Source: Whitmania pigra (taxonomy: Eukaryota; Annelida; Clitellata; Hirudinida; Haemopidae). From it: DNA of 64,000 nt. Of the stretch, positions 48,840 through 59,060 are shown one piece after another. A program made the translations under genes and the position numbers. The notes beneath the pieces were generated by a model. The model worked only from the letters and a program-made list of their open reading frames with translations. It searched no databases and had not been told where the DNA came from. Position 1 is the first letter of the stretch, and the number at the start of each line of letters is the position of its first letter. The stretch covers positions 1,080,001 through 1,144,000 of the forward strand of contig JAJTWR010000159.1 in assembly GCA_021613335.1 (NCBI GenBank), given 5' to 3'.

Positions 48840-49600
48840 TAGTGCCCGACCGATATGGATTTTTACCGATATCCCGATACCGATATTTTATTATTTTCTC
48901 TATAAGATATCTTATAAAATTAAAATCATGACTTAACAAATAACTCAAAGTATCCATGAAATCATACTTTACTAATTTTACTGCAGAACTTAACATCTAA
49001 GACTGAAACTAAAGCATACTTCTGTCAACATCGTAAATTACATTCTGGGCATCTGCGACAATATGCTGCACCTTGAGAGCACTGTGTTAACACTAAGTTG
49101 CAATGTGTGTAAGACACGGTCGAATGATAGAATGTGGGGAGCATAATCCATTGCCTTAGTCATTGCTGGTGCATTACCACGCATCATGACGTGAATCCGA
49201 CCTGTTAAATGGGGTTCAAGTTGGTTGAGAGCGTGCCTGCGAACGACGGTAAAAATAACAGTCGTTACATGTCGCGTTCGCAACCCAGCTTGCACCTCCA
49301 CCACACCTTGGATGCGAATGGATGAGCGCTCCTGACTCTTACGCTTATGGCGCTTTACAAATAAACATAATAAATCCCAGTTTTGCACCATCTTTTCTAA
49401 CAAATGTGCATTATGAAAGGAGTTATGCTGACCTATCATGTGACTGTCATGTAGCATTGCACAAAATATCTGTTGAAATCTCCATCCAGCCAGTGGGCAG
49501 TCAAACTGAATAGTGAATTTCTGAGTAGTGCAGACATACGTTGCGAAACTTACAAAGTTAACCCCTTTATCATGAGTAGAGATGTAAAAAATCATGTTTT
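48840..49600 (-). pseudogene. hAT (ZBED1/Ac-like) transposase fossil interrupted by a SINE
   Basis: On the minus strand, DCPLAGWRFQQIFCAMLHDS and LLEKMVQNWDL (49515-49380) and then LTGRIHVMMRGNAPAMTKAM and RVLHTLQLSVNTVLS (49210-49080) match consecutive parts of an Ac/ZBED-type transposase. The gap between them is the SINE at 49205-49375. The 3' end AGTGCCCGACCGATATGGAT at 48840 is a typical terminus for this group. Confidence 0.75.
49205..49375 (+). repeat. tRNA-derived SINE, copy 2, nested in the hAT fossil
   Basis: It shares the blocks GTGCCTGC, CAACAGTCGT-like AACAGTCGTTACATGTCG, GTTCGCAACCCAGC (B box) and the tail TATGGCGCTTTACAAATAAA with the copy at 45660. The tRNA-like head identifies it as a pol III SINE. 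Confidence 0.75.
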
Positions 49601-49914
49601 TTTTGGTCTGAGTTTATTATGTGTTTTTGATGAGTTTTTTTTATGGTTTTTCAATGTTTTTTTAATTTGTTGAAAATCACTTTTCAACAAATCCATGATT
49701 CATAGTTCATGATTAGTTAAACAAATTTATTGCAACATAAGTAAAAAAAACAGTACAAAAATAGAACAGCAGTGCTAATTTAAATCAAGTTCTGAGTCCA
49801 TTTCACCAAATTCATTGTCTTCATCTTTATCAGATTCTTATAATCTTAATAATAATAATTAATATATAATTAATGGGATTCTGCTTCAGAGTTGTAACTA
49901 ATTTCTGAAGTACT

Positions 49915-50135
49915 TCAAGTTATTCAAATGGGTAGAAGATTGGCAGATGCTTCTCAACGTAGACAAATGCTCCATTATGCATATGGGATGCAGAAACACA
50001 AAAGTTGAATATGTATTTGGAGGAAGCATTCTGAAGCAGTCTAATCATGAAAGAGAACTCGGGGTAATAATGCAGAAGTTCGAGAAAAGACATGTTGACT
50101 GTTGTAATCCGTTTCGTCAATCAGGAAGGAATTGC
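49915..50135 (+). pseudogene. Non-LTR retrotransposon (CR1/jockey-like) reverse transcriptase fragment
   Basis: An open stretch encodes FKWVEDWQMLLNVDKCSIMH and then SILKQSNHERELGVIM, the conserved end of the LINE reverse transcriptase (W-x-N-x-x-K-C and LGV motifs). It is cut off on both sides. Confidence 0.75.
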
Positions 50136-50139
50136 AAAT

Positions 50140-51215
50140 GAAAGACTTTTGCAAATAACCGAAATTACTGAAAAGACGCGCTGGAATAAGAAAGAGTATA
50201 GTCAGTTGCTTGCAACGCAATGCCGTTGATACTGACAATCTTTCTTTTCAATCGTATGATTTTGCTGCTTCAATGTCGGGAGAGTTTAAAGGAACTCAAC
50301 AGAAAGTATCTGAGTTGGTTGACCATTTTACAAGCGGATACAAGCACTACCGAAGATTTTCTTACTACTAGTGAAGAAGTTGTATTTTTGTGTAAAAGAT
50401 AGATTTTGTTTAATATTGGGGAGACATTGCACACATATTTTAATATGTCCATGACTCTTGTCTGTTAAATTTTTATCAAAGTTTTGAGTTGGTCATAATA
50501 GTTGTTATTAGCGTGCAATAAATATTGACAAAATATTAAGAAAACATTTTTTGGAGTTGGGAAAAACTGTCCATTATGCCCCTACTATTTTGTCTTCGGT
50601 ACGTCCCTGCACACAACACAAAACCAGTACAAGTTGAAACTGAAAAGAAAAAAAAGGAACGTCATAAGGGAAAATCCCGCTAACAGACGACCTATTGCCA
50701 TTGATGAATATATTTGCGTTTCAATGTCCAAATAAAGTAATAAATACTAAGTAATATTGAGTAATATACATGGTTATTAATAATAATGTGTTTAATGCTT
50801 TCTTAAAGCGTAAAGATTAGAAAGATTGTTGATATTACGTGGAATATTACTCTACAGTAAATTTTGGTCCCCATGCAAACAATACTTCGAGAACCACTGA
50901 CGGATTTAGCAAAAGCTGATCTATAATTATTTGATGATCGAATCAATTATGATTTGCTTATTTAATTTCTACACTCCTTGTTAATATATAATTAATGGGA
51001 TCCTTGAAATGAGGATAAAAATTCTTAATTAGTTTTTTACTAACATAAAATTTTAAATTTTTGTTTCAAAATTTGATACTCAGTTAATTATTTTATATTT
51101 TATTTTTAATGTAATTTAAAATTTCAATAATTTAATTTTTAATAATTAAGAATATGAGTGTCTACTTACCTAACTTTGTCAACCTTATGTTGCTCTGCTT
51201 CCTGTTCCTTTCCAG
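50140..51215. other. Intergenic, A+T-rich
   Basis: No supported coding region. Missing 5' exons of the gene starting at 51216 should lie here or be absent. Confidence 0.4.
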
Positions 51216-53344
51216 CCGTTGCAATATTATAAGTTGTTGCCGTCTGTTAGTCAAAAAGTTGCAATGGCTATGCTTCGTGTACCCCGACCGTAAATAATTA
51301 GCTTTTTATCCAAAAAATGGGTTTAATTTATGCTTAGTCTGTAATGTTACGTTGGATAGCATGATTTCCTGGAAATTTGTTTGTAAATTTGATCGGTAGA
51401 ATTTTAGTGGTCCTCATTCTTTTTTAGAATCGGACAAAACCTCATAGAGTCTCCAGTCAAGGAGTATTTGTATGCAGTTATTCACCTGCCTCAACTCTCT
51501 GCTGGGAATACGCTTAGTATAAATGAGTTAGTGGAGACACTTTTTGTTGGTTGAGCAAACGAAATTAGTTTGAAAAGTAGTTTGCAGCCGGAACTCCGAA
51601 CTGATATACAATCAGTTGAAAGGTGTATGAGGCGCATTGCCCCGGTTCCAATTCTCCAATGTAGTGAATACTGGACATCCTTATCTGATTTGGTTAGTGC
51701 TGCTCTTTGTCATAAAACCTGAACTTGGCATGTATATACTGCCATTGTTTAGTTTCCAAATAAAAGCCTTGAGGGTTTATTGAAAAATATCAGTGCTCCC
51801 ACATTCCTCCCAGAAATCAGAATTGGAAATGTACCAAAGTAAGAAGTCATGCTTTTGTGGTAGCTTATGTATCTTTGTTACCTATTGGTTTAAATTTCTA
51901 GCTGTGGTTGTGGAAGTTCGGTTGCTGGGGAGCCACCAACAATTTTGGACATGCCAGGGTATATATTCATCTTTATTTTGTTTTGAAATTGAAATTTGAT
52001 AAATTTGATACTGATTTTCTGAAGAATGGCAGAACCAGCAAATATCTCGACTGTTTTCAACAAATGGAAAAGGAATATAACATGCTGGCATTGTTGTGAA
52101 CATCCTGTTGTGAGTACATTTCTTAACAGACCGAGGTAATTGTAATGTTTAATTTGATTTTCTGTAAATCTGATCCTAGTAGGTATTGTCCTACATGGAA
52201 TGCATGCGCTATGTGATACCTTTAAAGCACATTGGTTTAGACAAAATGGAGGATGGCATCAACTGCGAGTTGTGAGTTTAACGATCAAAAGTACTAAAAG
52301 GCTCGGTGGTGTTATGACAAGGGTAATTCTGATCCTCTATTGATCCTCTCGATTGCATGCGCTGATTTTTTAACATTAAAGCACATGGATGGAATTGGAC
52401 AAAATGCAGGATGGAATTGACTGACATGCTGGGTGAGTTTATGTGCAATAGATGACTACATATTCCTACAATAAGTAGCGAAAATTCAGTTGAAACCTCA
52501 CAGTTTAATGACAGCTTATTATCAACAATGATAACAGTGCTGCAGAGCACATATGAAAACAATTATTAAAATAGTTTGTTTTTCTGAAAGACTAAGAATT
52601 ATGTATTATTTCCGGTCTTTGTTAATTTGTAGAGTGTTAATTCTCTCAATTGCTCCTGGAACAGTAACGTTTGATAATATTGACATTGCTGACTGCATAG
52701 AGGTAGGAATATTTAAAACATGGATTTATGAATGTACTATTGTATACTATAACCCCTGCCACTCTGTAGGAAGGCCAAGATGATGCTGGTGATGACACAA
52801 CCTATGTCCATGTGGGCTCAATCTACAAGTCACAAGGTAAGAGGATTGATTGATATGTAATTTTGTAGATTTATGCAATTCTCTGAGCTTTAACTAAGAT
52901 GTAAATTATGGCAAAGGTCTTAATGTATCATTCTAATTCTAACCGGTTGCCATGAGCATTACAAATTAAGTGAAATTATTAGTCATTCTTGTCAATCAAA
53001 GATTTCAAGCCAACATTGGAGGTATTCAATCAGAATCCGTCCTGGCATCGTGGCTGGCTCAGATACTCTGATGACCGTGTGGAACAATCTGCAGAAGTTA
53101 AAACATTGGATGTCACCATATGGTGCTTTGCTTTTTACCTGAGGTGGGAGTTACAAGTGTTATTGGAATGAATTGGGTGATTTCATTTTATTGATATTTT
53201 CACAGGCGCTCTTCATTAAAAGATCGGGCCAAGATACGTCAGCTTGCAAAAGCTGATATGCCAATGGGCAGGATGATGGGAGAAGCCAGCTCAAGATACG
53301 TAGGAATGAACGTTGAAACGGTCCAAGGCCACAAACAGCACTGA
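51216..53344 (+). CDS. Unrecognised multi-exon protein, C-terminal 338 residues
   Basis: Eleven exons join in phase to a stop at 53344: 51216-51289, 51428-51530, 51588-51692, 51753-51838, 51902-51958, 52025-52109, 52183-52271, 52633-52702, 52770-52836, 53002-53143 and 53206-53344. The first exon has an acceptor, so at least one upstream exon is missing. Recognisable features are few: a CGCG turn (NCGCGSSVAGEPP), a possible Cys/His pair (TCWHCCEHPV), an acidic linker (EEGQDDAGDDTTY) and an aromatic-rich region (NPSWHRGWLRYSDDR, DVTIWCFAFYLRR) before a basic, Met-rich end (KADMPMGRMMGEASSRY). I cannot name the family. The consistent phases, amino-acid makeup and typical introns argue for a real gene, not a transposon. 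A degenerate duplicate of exon 52183-52271 lies in the next intron. Confidence 0.6.
52345..52441 (+). pseudogene. Degenerate duplicate of the exon 52183-52271
   Basis: Blocks TGCATGCGCT, TTAAAGCACAT, TTGG-ACAAAATG-AGGATGG and the donor GTGAGTTTA recur in the same order as in 52200-52277. The copy has an in-frame TGA just after TGCATGCGC, so inclusion would break the protein. The reading frame goes directly from 52271 to 52633 in phase without it. Confidence 0.75.
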
Positions 53345-54164
53345 CTGAATTGCACCATCTGACTGGATTTTGATGTTAAATTTCTGAATTGTTCTACTAT
53401 GGATGTGGTGGTGGGTGTGGATGAAAACGTTTTTGACGTTTTGGTCAGAAAAAGAATAACTGCATATCCATCAGAGGTTGGGATTGTTTGGAAAATACAG
53501 AGTTAAATTTTGGAAATGTTTGTGTAGTAGTCATTGACTGTCGATTATCTCTGCGCTTCATCGGCAGCCTTTATGCTTATGGTTTGGTTCTGTGTTTAAA
53601 TTGGAAAGGAAGGGTCCCTTCTGGGCAACGAATTTGCGATAACATACAAATATCAGAAAATACGATGCACTGATTAATTGAGGAAATAAAAATGGTGGAG
53701 TTTGTCAATTATTGGCTTCTAGTTTCAGCACATTTTGTGGATTCCAACTATTTTATTGTTGAAATTCGTTTTTTGGTTTGGACAGATGCAGGAATAAGGC
53801 TAAGTTGAAGCGAGGTGTCGAGACGTCGCACCTGTGCGAATAACATAAATGTTGATTGATGAATGAGTTAGAATAAAATCAACTTCGGAAGTTTAATAAA
53901 ATAGATTTGGCAATGTTGAAGGAAACCCCAATAAGATGATGAAGCAGGGATTAGTAATTGGTAATGACCTGAGTTTGGTCTGTATTTGATGTTTTTTTGT
54001 TCAACATTTGTTTGAGTGTCCCTCAAAATATCTGGGGGACTCCTCATAGAATATTTAAAACATGAATGACACATTACATCACCTTCTATGAATGAAAAAT
54101 TATACCCTAGAAATATCCTACGTACTATTTACAGTATGTTATTCAGCAATGTAACGACTATGTT
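53345..54164. other. 3' flank, nothing visible
   Basis: No gene or known repeat could be supported up to the hAT twin copy. Confidence 0.4.
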
Positions 54165-55318
54165 AGACTTTTACGACATGCAAGAGAGATGGCTACAACA
54201 AAACTTTGCGGGCTTTTCTGCGTGCAGACAGTTCAATTATACTGTTGTTCTTGCAAGTCGACCTTCCACTGCCAGCATTCCAAGGCTGGTCAGGCGTTCT
54301 TGACACATTGTCGATCTCAAAATATTTTTAACTCGGGCCAATGTGATGAAAGATCGTTCTGCTTGAGCAACGGTAACCGGAAGCGTGCAGAAGATACGTA
54401 TCATAATGACAACGTTTGGAAACAGTGTATCGGTTTTCGAAGTGTGTAGACGGTTCAGCATGGCGACAGACTTATTCAACAGCATATCGACTGAATTTCT
54501 AAGAGGCCGACTGTATACATGGAATTCCCACCAATTTCCCTTCTAGAGTAAGTGATGCATAAACTTCTACGGGCACAGCCCTGTCGTGTAGAGACGCAAC
54601 AATAAACGCTTCGCTCAACAAGCGCCGACTTTTCGACTGCATCAGTTATATGAGAAAATGTCATGAACGGTTAGGTTTGTAACCTAACATGTGGTACAGA
54701 AATGACGTCCAATGCGATTATATAAATTGCAAGAAGGCATTATAAAATGGTTGACTCGAAGTTGGCGTTTCAGTATTATCCTGCGTTTTTCCTAGTTACG
54801 ACGCCATTATTAAATGACACAATTAACATAGCTGTTGTTATTTATTATAGCAACGAATGTGCTCTTTCAATATCGTGATAGTTCGACAAATTAAATATAT
54901 AAGATTTTTACATCCTTTGGACCAAAAATCAACTTTAGCAGTAATCTAGTGTGTATAACTCCACAGAAATAGAAGTGATGGTAAATCAAACCTTTCCTGC
55001 TAGGGAACAACACAAATCAAAGGATCTGTAATGGCCCGTTTCACCTAAAATGGTGTGGGCGTCCTACACCACCTTACCCTAACATCTCACATCAGAATAC
55101 AGAGTTTATACACCCTACGTGAAATGGACTGTTCGGTCGGCGGTATATAAAAGTATTTTACAGTATGTAAAACTGTGGGGCTATTAGGACATTATATTCT
55201 GTCGCCTACGGTAAACGAAGAGACGTGGAAAAATTGACATGATCTGGCCGATCGGGCCCCCTTACAGATGGGGGCCCCCTGGCAGTGACCCCACCTGCCC
55301 TCCCTCTCGGCGTCACTG
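54165..55318 (-). mobile_element. hAT element fragment, twin copy 2
   Basis: It matches 42410-43603 over almost its whole length, including the dimerisation region (LPVTVAQAERSFITLARVK, now about 54400) and the terminus CAGTGACGCCGAGAGGGAGG (minus strand). It lacks about 58 bases that copy 1 has and differs by scattered substitutions and small indels. Confidence 0.8.
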
Positions 55319-55554
55319 ACTGTAGCGCCCGCCACCCCCTTCACTTTAAACGCAAAAAAAAAAGAGTCATCTCCTTATATTGTAAAAGGGTTCTCCCCTT
55401 GGAAAAAGCTGAAATGATGTCCCTGGTCGGCTAGTAACAACTAGTGCAATTTCGGGGACCCAGAGTTTCGAAAACCGAAGAATTGGAAATTCGCTCAAAT
55501 TCTATTTTTGTTTGTTTCTGCTATTATCACATTAAAATTATTAAATTTTTAAAC

Positions 55555-57440
55555 GAAAATTTTAAAGTCAACAAATTTAAGTTATGATATGATATTAAAA
55601 ATTTGCAAGGATTTTAATTAACATAGTTTAACATCAGTTTAACATGCGTTTCTGTTAACATTCATTTGCAACTTCATTCAAGGAAAAGACACCTAAATTA
55701 TGGGATAGTACTGAGTCTAAAACCAGTGCCGAAGGTAATCCGGTAAATTTACCGCCGGAAAACTTCTTCACTGGGAAATTCGTCTCGCGGAAGTCACCAC
55801 CGGAAAATTTATCGCCCAAAAAAATATATGAGGGATTAAGTGGTTGTATTTATATTTATATAGATGATAGCCCCCTCAGAAGAAGGTTTACAAAGAAATT
55901 GCTTGTAAAATGTGTACGTTGCATCCAGTTTTTGGAAATAACATATAAGTAAAAAATCAATTAATTATTTTAATTAATTTGTTATTAATTAATTTATTAC
56001 ATGCATTAATCAGAATTTTGAAAGTGAAGCTCCAATGTTAACATGCAGCTTCCCCTCAGCTGTTCTCAACCTGTGGGACGTTTTTGTTGAGAATTTAATA
56101 TTTTAAAAATATATTTTTAACAATATTTTTTAATGACAGACGGAAAGGTGTTATCATTCGGTAATGCCTTGCTTTCTTTGACTGTTCGTGATGTTGGTAC
56201 AAAAAAATGATTCAATCCATCAACAAAAAATCGAAATAAAATCCAGGTCGTGTGGTTGAACCAGCTGATTGACGAATCAACCAATCATCACCGACAGGTA
56301 ATTTGTGGCCAGCTACTTTAAAGCTCATTACCAATGAAGCTTGCAAGGGGTTTAGCTCAGCAAGAGACTTAAAAAATAATTCAAATTTGGAGGTTAATCG
56401 ATGGACCATATTCAGGAGCCTTCAGAAGAGTAGTTTTTCTGAAGTTTGTTAAGCGTCAGCAAAAGCCACTTTTAATGGAGGCTCACAAGAAGATCTGGCT
56501 TAACTGGGCAAAAGAGTTCGGAAATGAAAACTCTGTTATATTTTCAGATGATAAAATCTAATTTGGATGGCCCATATGGCTCTATTATTTACACGAAGAC
56601 CAGAGGACCTCAAAAGCAAAAAAAAAAAAATTTCGGAGGTGGCTCAATGATGGTCTGAGCTGCCATTTCCTCGCGTGATTCATCTCAACTCGTTTTCTTG
56701 GATGGGAAGCAGAACTTACTATAAATATGTTGAAACACTGCATCAGTACCTCTATCGGTTGTGTGATTAGTTTGGAGAGTTGATTTGGGTAATTTTTCAG
56801 CATGCCTCGCCACACACATCAAAACTGACGAAAAAATTGACATTGATTATTAACTGCTATTAAAATAGTTAACTACATTTAAAAACTCATACAATTCATA
56901 TACCATGAATATAAAAACAAAATACAAACAAAATAATCATCAATGTAATTTGTATTAAAGTTAATATCCTAATGTGATTAATAATGTAATCCTAATGTAA
57001 GTAATTACTAGAAAATAATATTGAATGATTATACACCAAATATAATGAAAATAACTGCTCTTCCGGTGTTAAATATTCCGGTTGAATGTTCCGTCTGTGA
57101 ATTTTTCGGCGGTAAATTTTCAGTCACCCGTGCCGAAGCTAACATCTCCAATGATAGCAAAGACTCCAGAGGAAGACAAAATTATAATCAAATGAACCAG
57201 AATTGCGAGAAAGTTGCACGGGCAGCATATATAGCCAGGGCCATCAACAGAAATTTTGGGCTCCTACGCACAGCTGCCAAGGGATCCTGAGTACTTTTTC
57301 TCCTATATGAATTACAACTTTACGTTGTAAAATTTACAACCTAAAAAATTCGAACTTTAGCATCTGGTGTAGATTTAATAGGACTTCATAATGCAATTTT
57401 GTCGTGCATTGCGATTTATTTCATAATTTGACAATGTCCT
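55555..57440. repeat. Dispersed repeat, copy 2, with a Tc1/mariner fossil inside
   Basis: The outer blocks match the 39960-40560 region (TTTAAGTTATGATATGATATTAA at 55583 and CATCTGGTGTAGATTTAATA at 57362). A second family-like start CAGGGCCATCAACAGAAATT is at 57237. Between them lies sequence absent from copy 1, including the mariner fossil at about 56150-56830. Confidence 0.5.
56150..56830 (+). pseudogene. Tc1/mariner (Tc3-like) transposase fossil
   Basis: In order, across two or three frames: a helix-turn-helix piece (FSSARDLKNNSNLEVNRWTI), FLKFVKRQQKPLLMEAHKKI, WAKEFGNENSVIFSDDKI (first catalytic Asp region), a stop, a GGGSMMVW-type Gly-rich block at about 56635-56655, FLGWEAEL-region sequence and a final FQH-ASPHT-like block at 56800. 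Frameshifts and stops show that it is dead. Confidence 0.7.
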
Positions 57441-58496
57441 GAAGAGTCACATTTTGGTTTTGTAGCAGGAGGCCTGCCATTTGAAGTAGTTGCCACTGTA
57501 TCAAAGTATTAAATTTCGAATTTTAACCATTCTATTTTGGAAATTCTAAATTAATTAGCTTACCCACCAGAGAGAAACAAAAAGTAACAGCAAATAGTGT
57601 GCTCCATGACAAGGGAATGATCCCAATGCCAATTAATTCCCACCATCCAGTATGCAGTACACCGGCCGACTAAATTATAATAACAAAAATTACAAAAGTT
57701 ATCGTAAAAAATAGTTCATCTGTTGTAAACTTCGTCTGTCATTGAGAGTTTTATCATGGAGTACCCAAATATTGTTACAGCTACAAGTAGTTTACACTTC
57801 TCAGAATTACTTCAGGAAACCTCAATGCAGACGAATGATACGAACTCTGAACTGGACAATCTAAGCAAGACAAGTGCTTCCCCTAACAACCACTCATGCA
57901 ACAACAAACTAATGTAAAAAACCAGAATTTTCAATCCTTTGGATTGTGAAAGATTTTAGTTTTAAAAAGTTATTGCTCCCCCATTCACACAAATGACCAT
58001 TGGCAAAATGTTTTTATCAGAAAGGAGCCTCAAATTAACATTTAAAAATTGTTTAACCAAATTATTTGGTAAATCTTGAATTGGATTATTTCAATAGTAA
58101 TAATAATAATTCCAAAAATAAAAAAAAATCCAAAAAAACAAACAAAAAATCTGATGCCTTCATTTTCATCGAAATCATTTAAAATCCTACTTAAAGGCAC
58201 CCTATAATAAGAGAAAGAAACTATGAGCATAATTGACATCAAAAGGTGCAAAATTGGAGGTTCGTAAATTTGTCAGATGGGCTCATGCAATAGACATATG
58301 ATTGCATTTTCATGACACTGTTGGATCAAAAAATAAAACGTGAAGTCATAAATAGTTTGTCGTCAGAAAAATTCAACAAAGTGCCTTGAAAACAAGCATT
58401 GAATTTAATTTTTGCAAATTTAAAATTAGAGTAGCCATGCAGTTTTGATTATAAAATTAGATAAATCACAAGTCAATGCACCTATAAAAATTTAAT
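57441..58496. other. Intergenic, A+T-rich
   Basis: I see no firm gene. A minus-strand stretch at 58040-58180 would encode a Phe/Ile-rich run that could be an extra exon of the ORF at 58497-58877, but low complexity makes it unreliable. Confidence 0.35.
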
Positions 58497-58877
58497 TTAC
58501 AATAATGGCGATTGAATAATGACAACTAGAAGACTAGCAATTACAAACTCGTATAATAAACAAACAAAAACGAGAAAACCAAAATAATTAACAGATGTAG
58601 CCTGGAAGAATACTTGAACAAGTTCACTGCTCAAGACCAACAGTTGAACAGAGCAGCTTAATAATGCATAAGTTGTAGAACCTGTGATCTCACCAAATAG
58701 AGTGATTTGTCTAAAGTTGTCAGAGCCCAAAAGTGGCATTCTTAGAGAAAGGAAATGTTGTTCGAAACAAATGCTACAAACGACCGACGAAACCTTCAGC
58801 GCTGCGTTTGTTGTTGCGGCAACACCACCGGAAATGGATCTACCTGATCGGAATGAATGATCGGTGTAATCGTGCAT
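58497..58877 (-). CDS. Possible small membrane protein (126 codons)
   Basis: ATG at 58877 opens a 126-codon frame. The first half is polar (HSFRSGRSISGGVAATTNAA). The second half is hydrophobic with two likely membrane segments (TYALLSCSVQLLVLSSELVQ and FGFLVFVCLLYEFVIASLLV). A GTAAAT near the end could be a splice donor to a further hydrophobic exon near 58190. The layout is vaguely that of a tetraspan (MARVEL-like) protein, but no signature confirms it. Confidence 0.35.
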   Translation of the reverse strand: MHDYTDHSFRSGRSISGGVAATTNAALKVSSVVCSICFEQHFLSLRMPLLGSDNFRQITLFGEITGSTTYALLSCSVQLLVLSSELVQVFFQATSVNYFGFLVFVCLLYEFVIASLLVVIIQSPLL

Positions 58878-59060
58878 CGATTATCAAGTTTCAACCGTTA
58901 ACATTTAAAACATAACTTCCATTTATTTTTCAATTAATTATAAGGTTCTTTGAAATGCTTTAATTCAATCTCTTCAGAACACTAAACAAATTTACCAGTT
59001 ACAATAGAATTTAATAAAATTAATCTTTGATGTAAAACAACAACAAATGTTAAATTATAA

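Noticed and set aside
49038..49595. A single 185-codon minus-strand protein
   Set aside because: It is a chance fusion: hAT transposase on both ends with antisense SINE in the middle.
51531..51587. In-frame TGA inside an open frame (51428-51692), which could be read as a selenocysteine codon
   Set aside because: A 57-base GT-AG intron (GTGGAG to TTTGCAG) removes the TGA and keeps the frame. Introns of 52-62 bases are common in this window, so no selenocysteine is needed.
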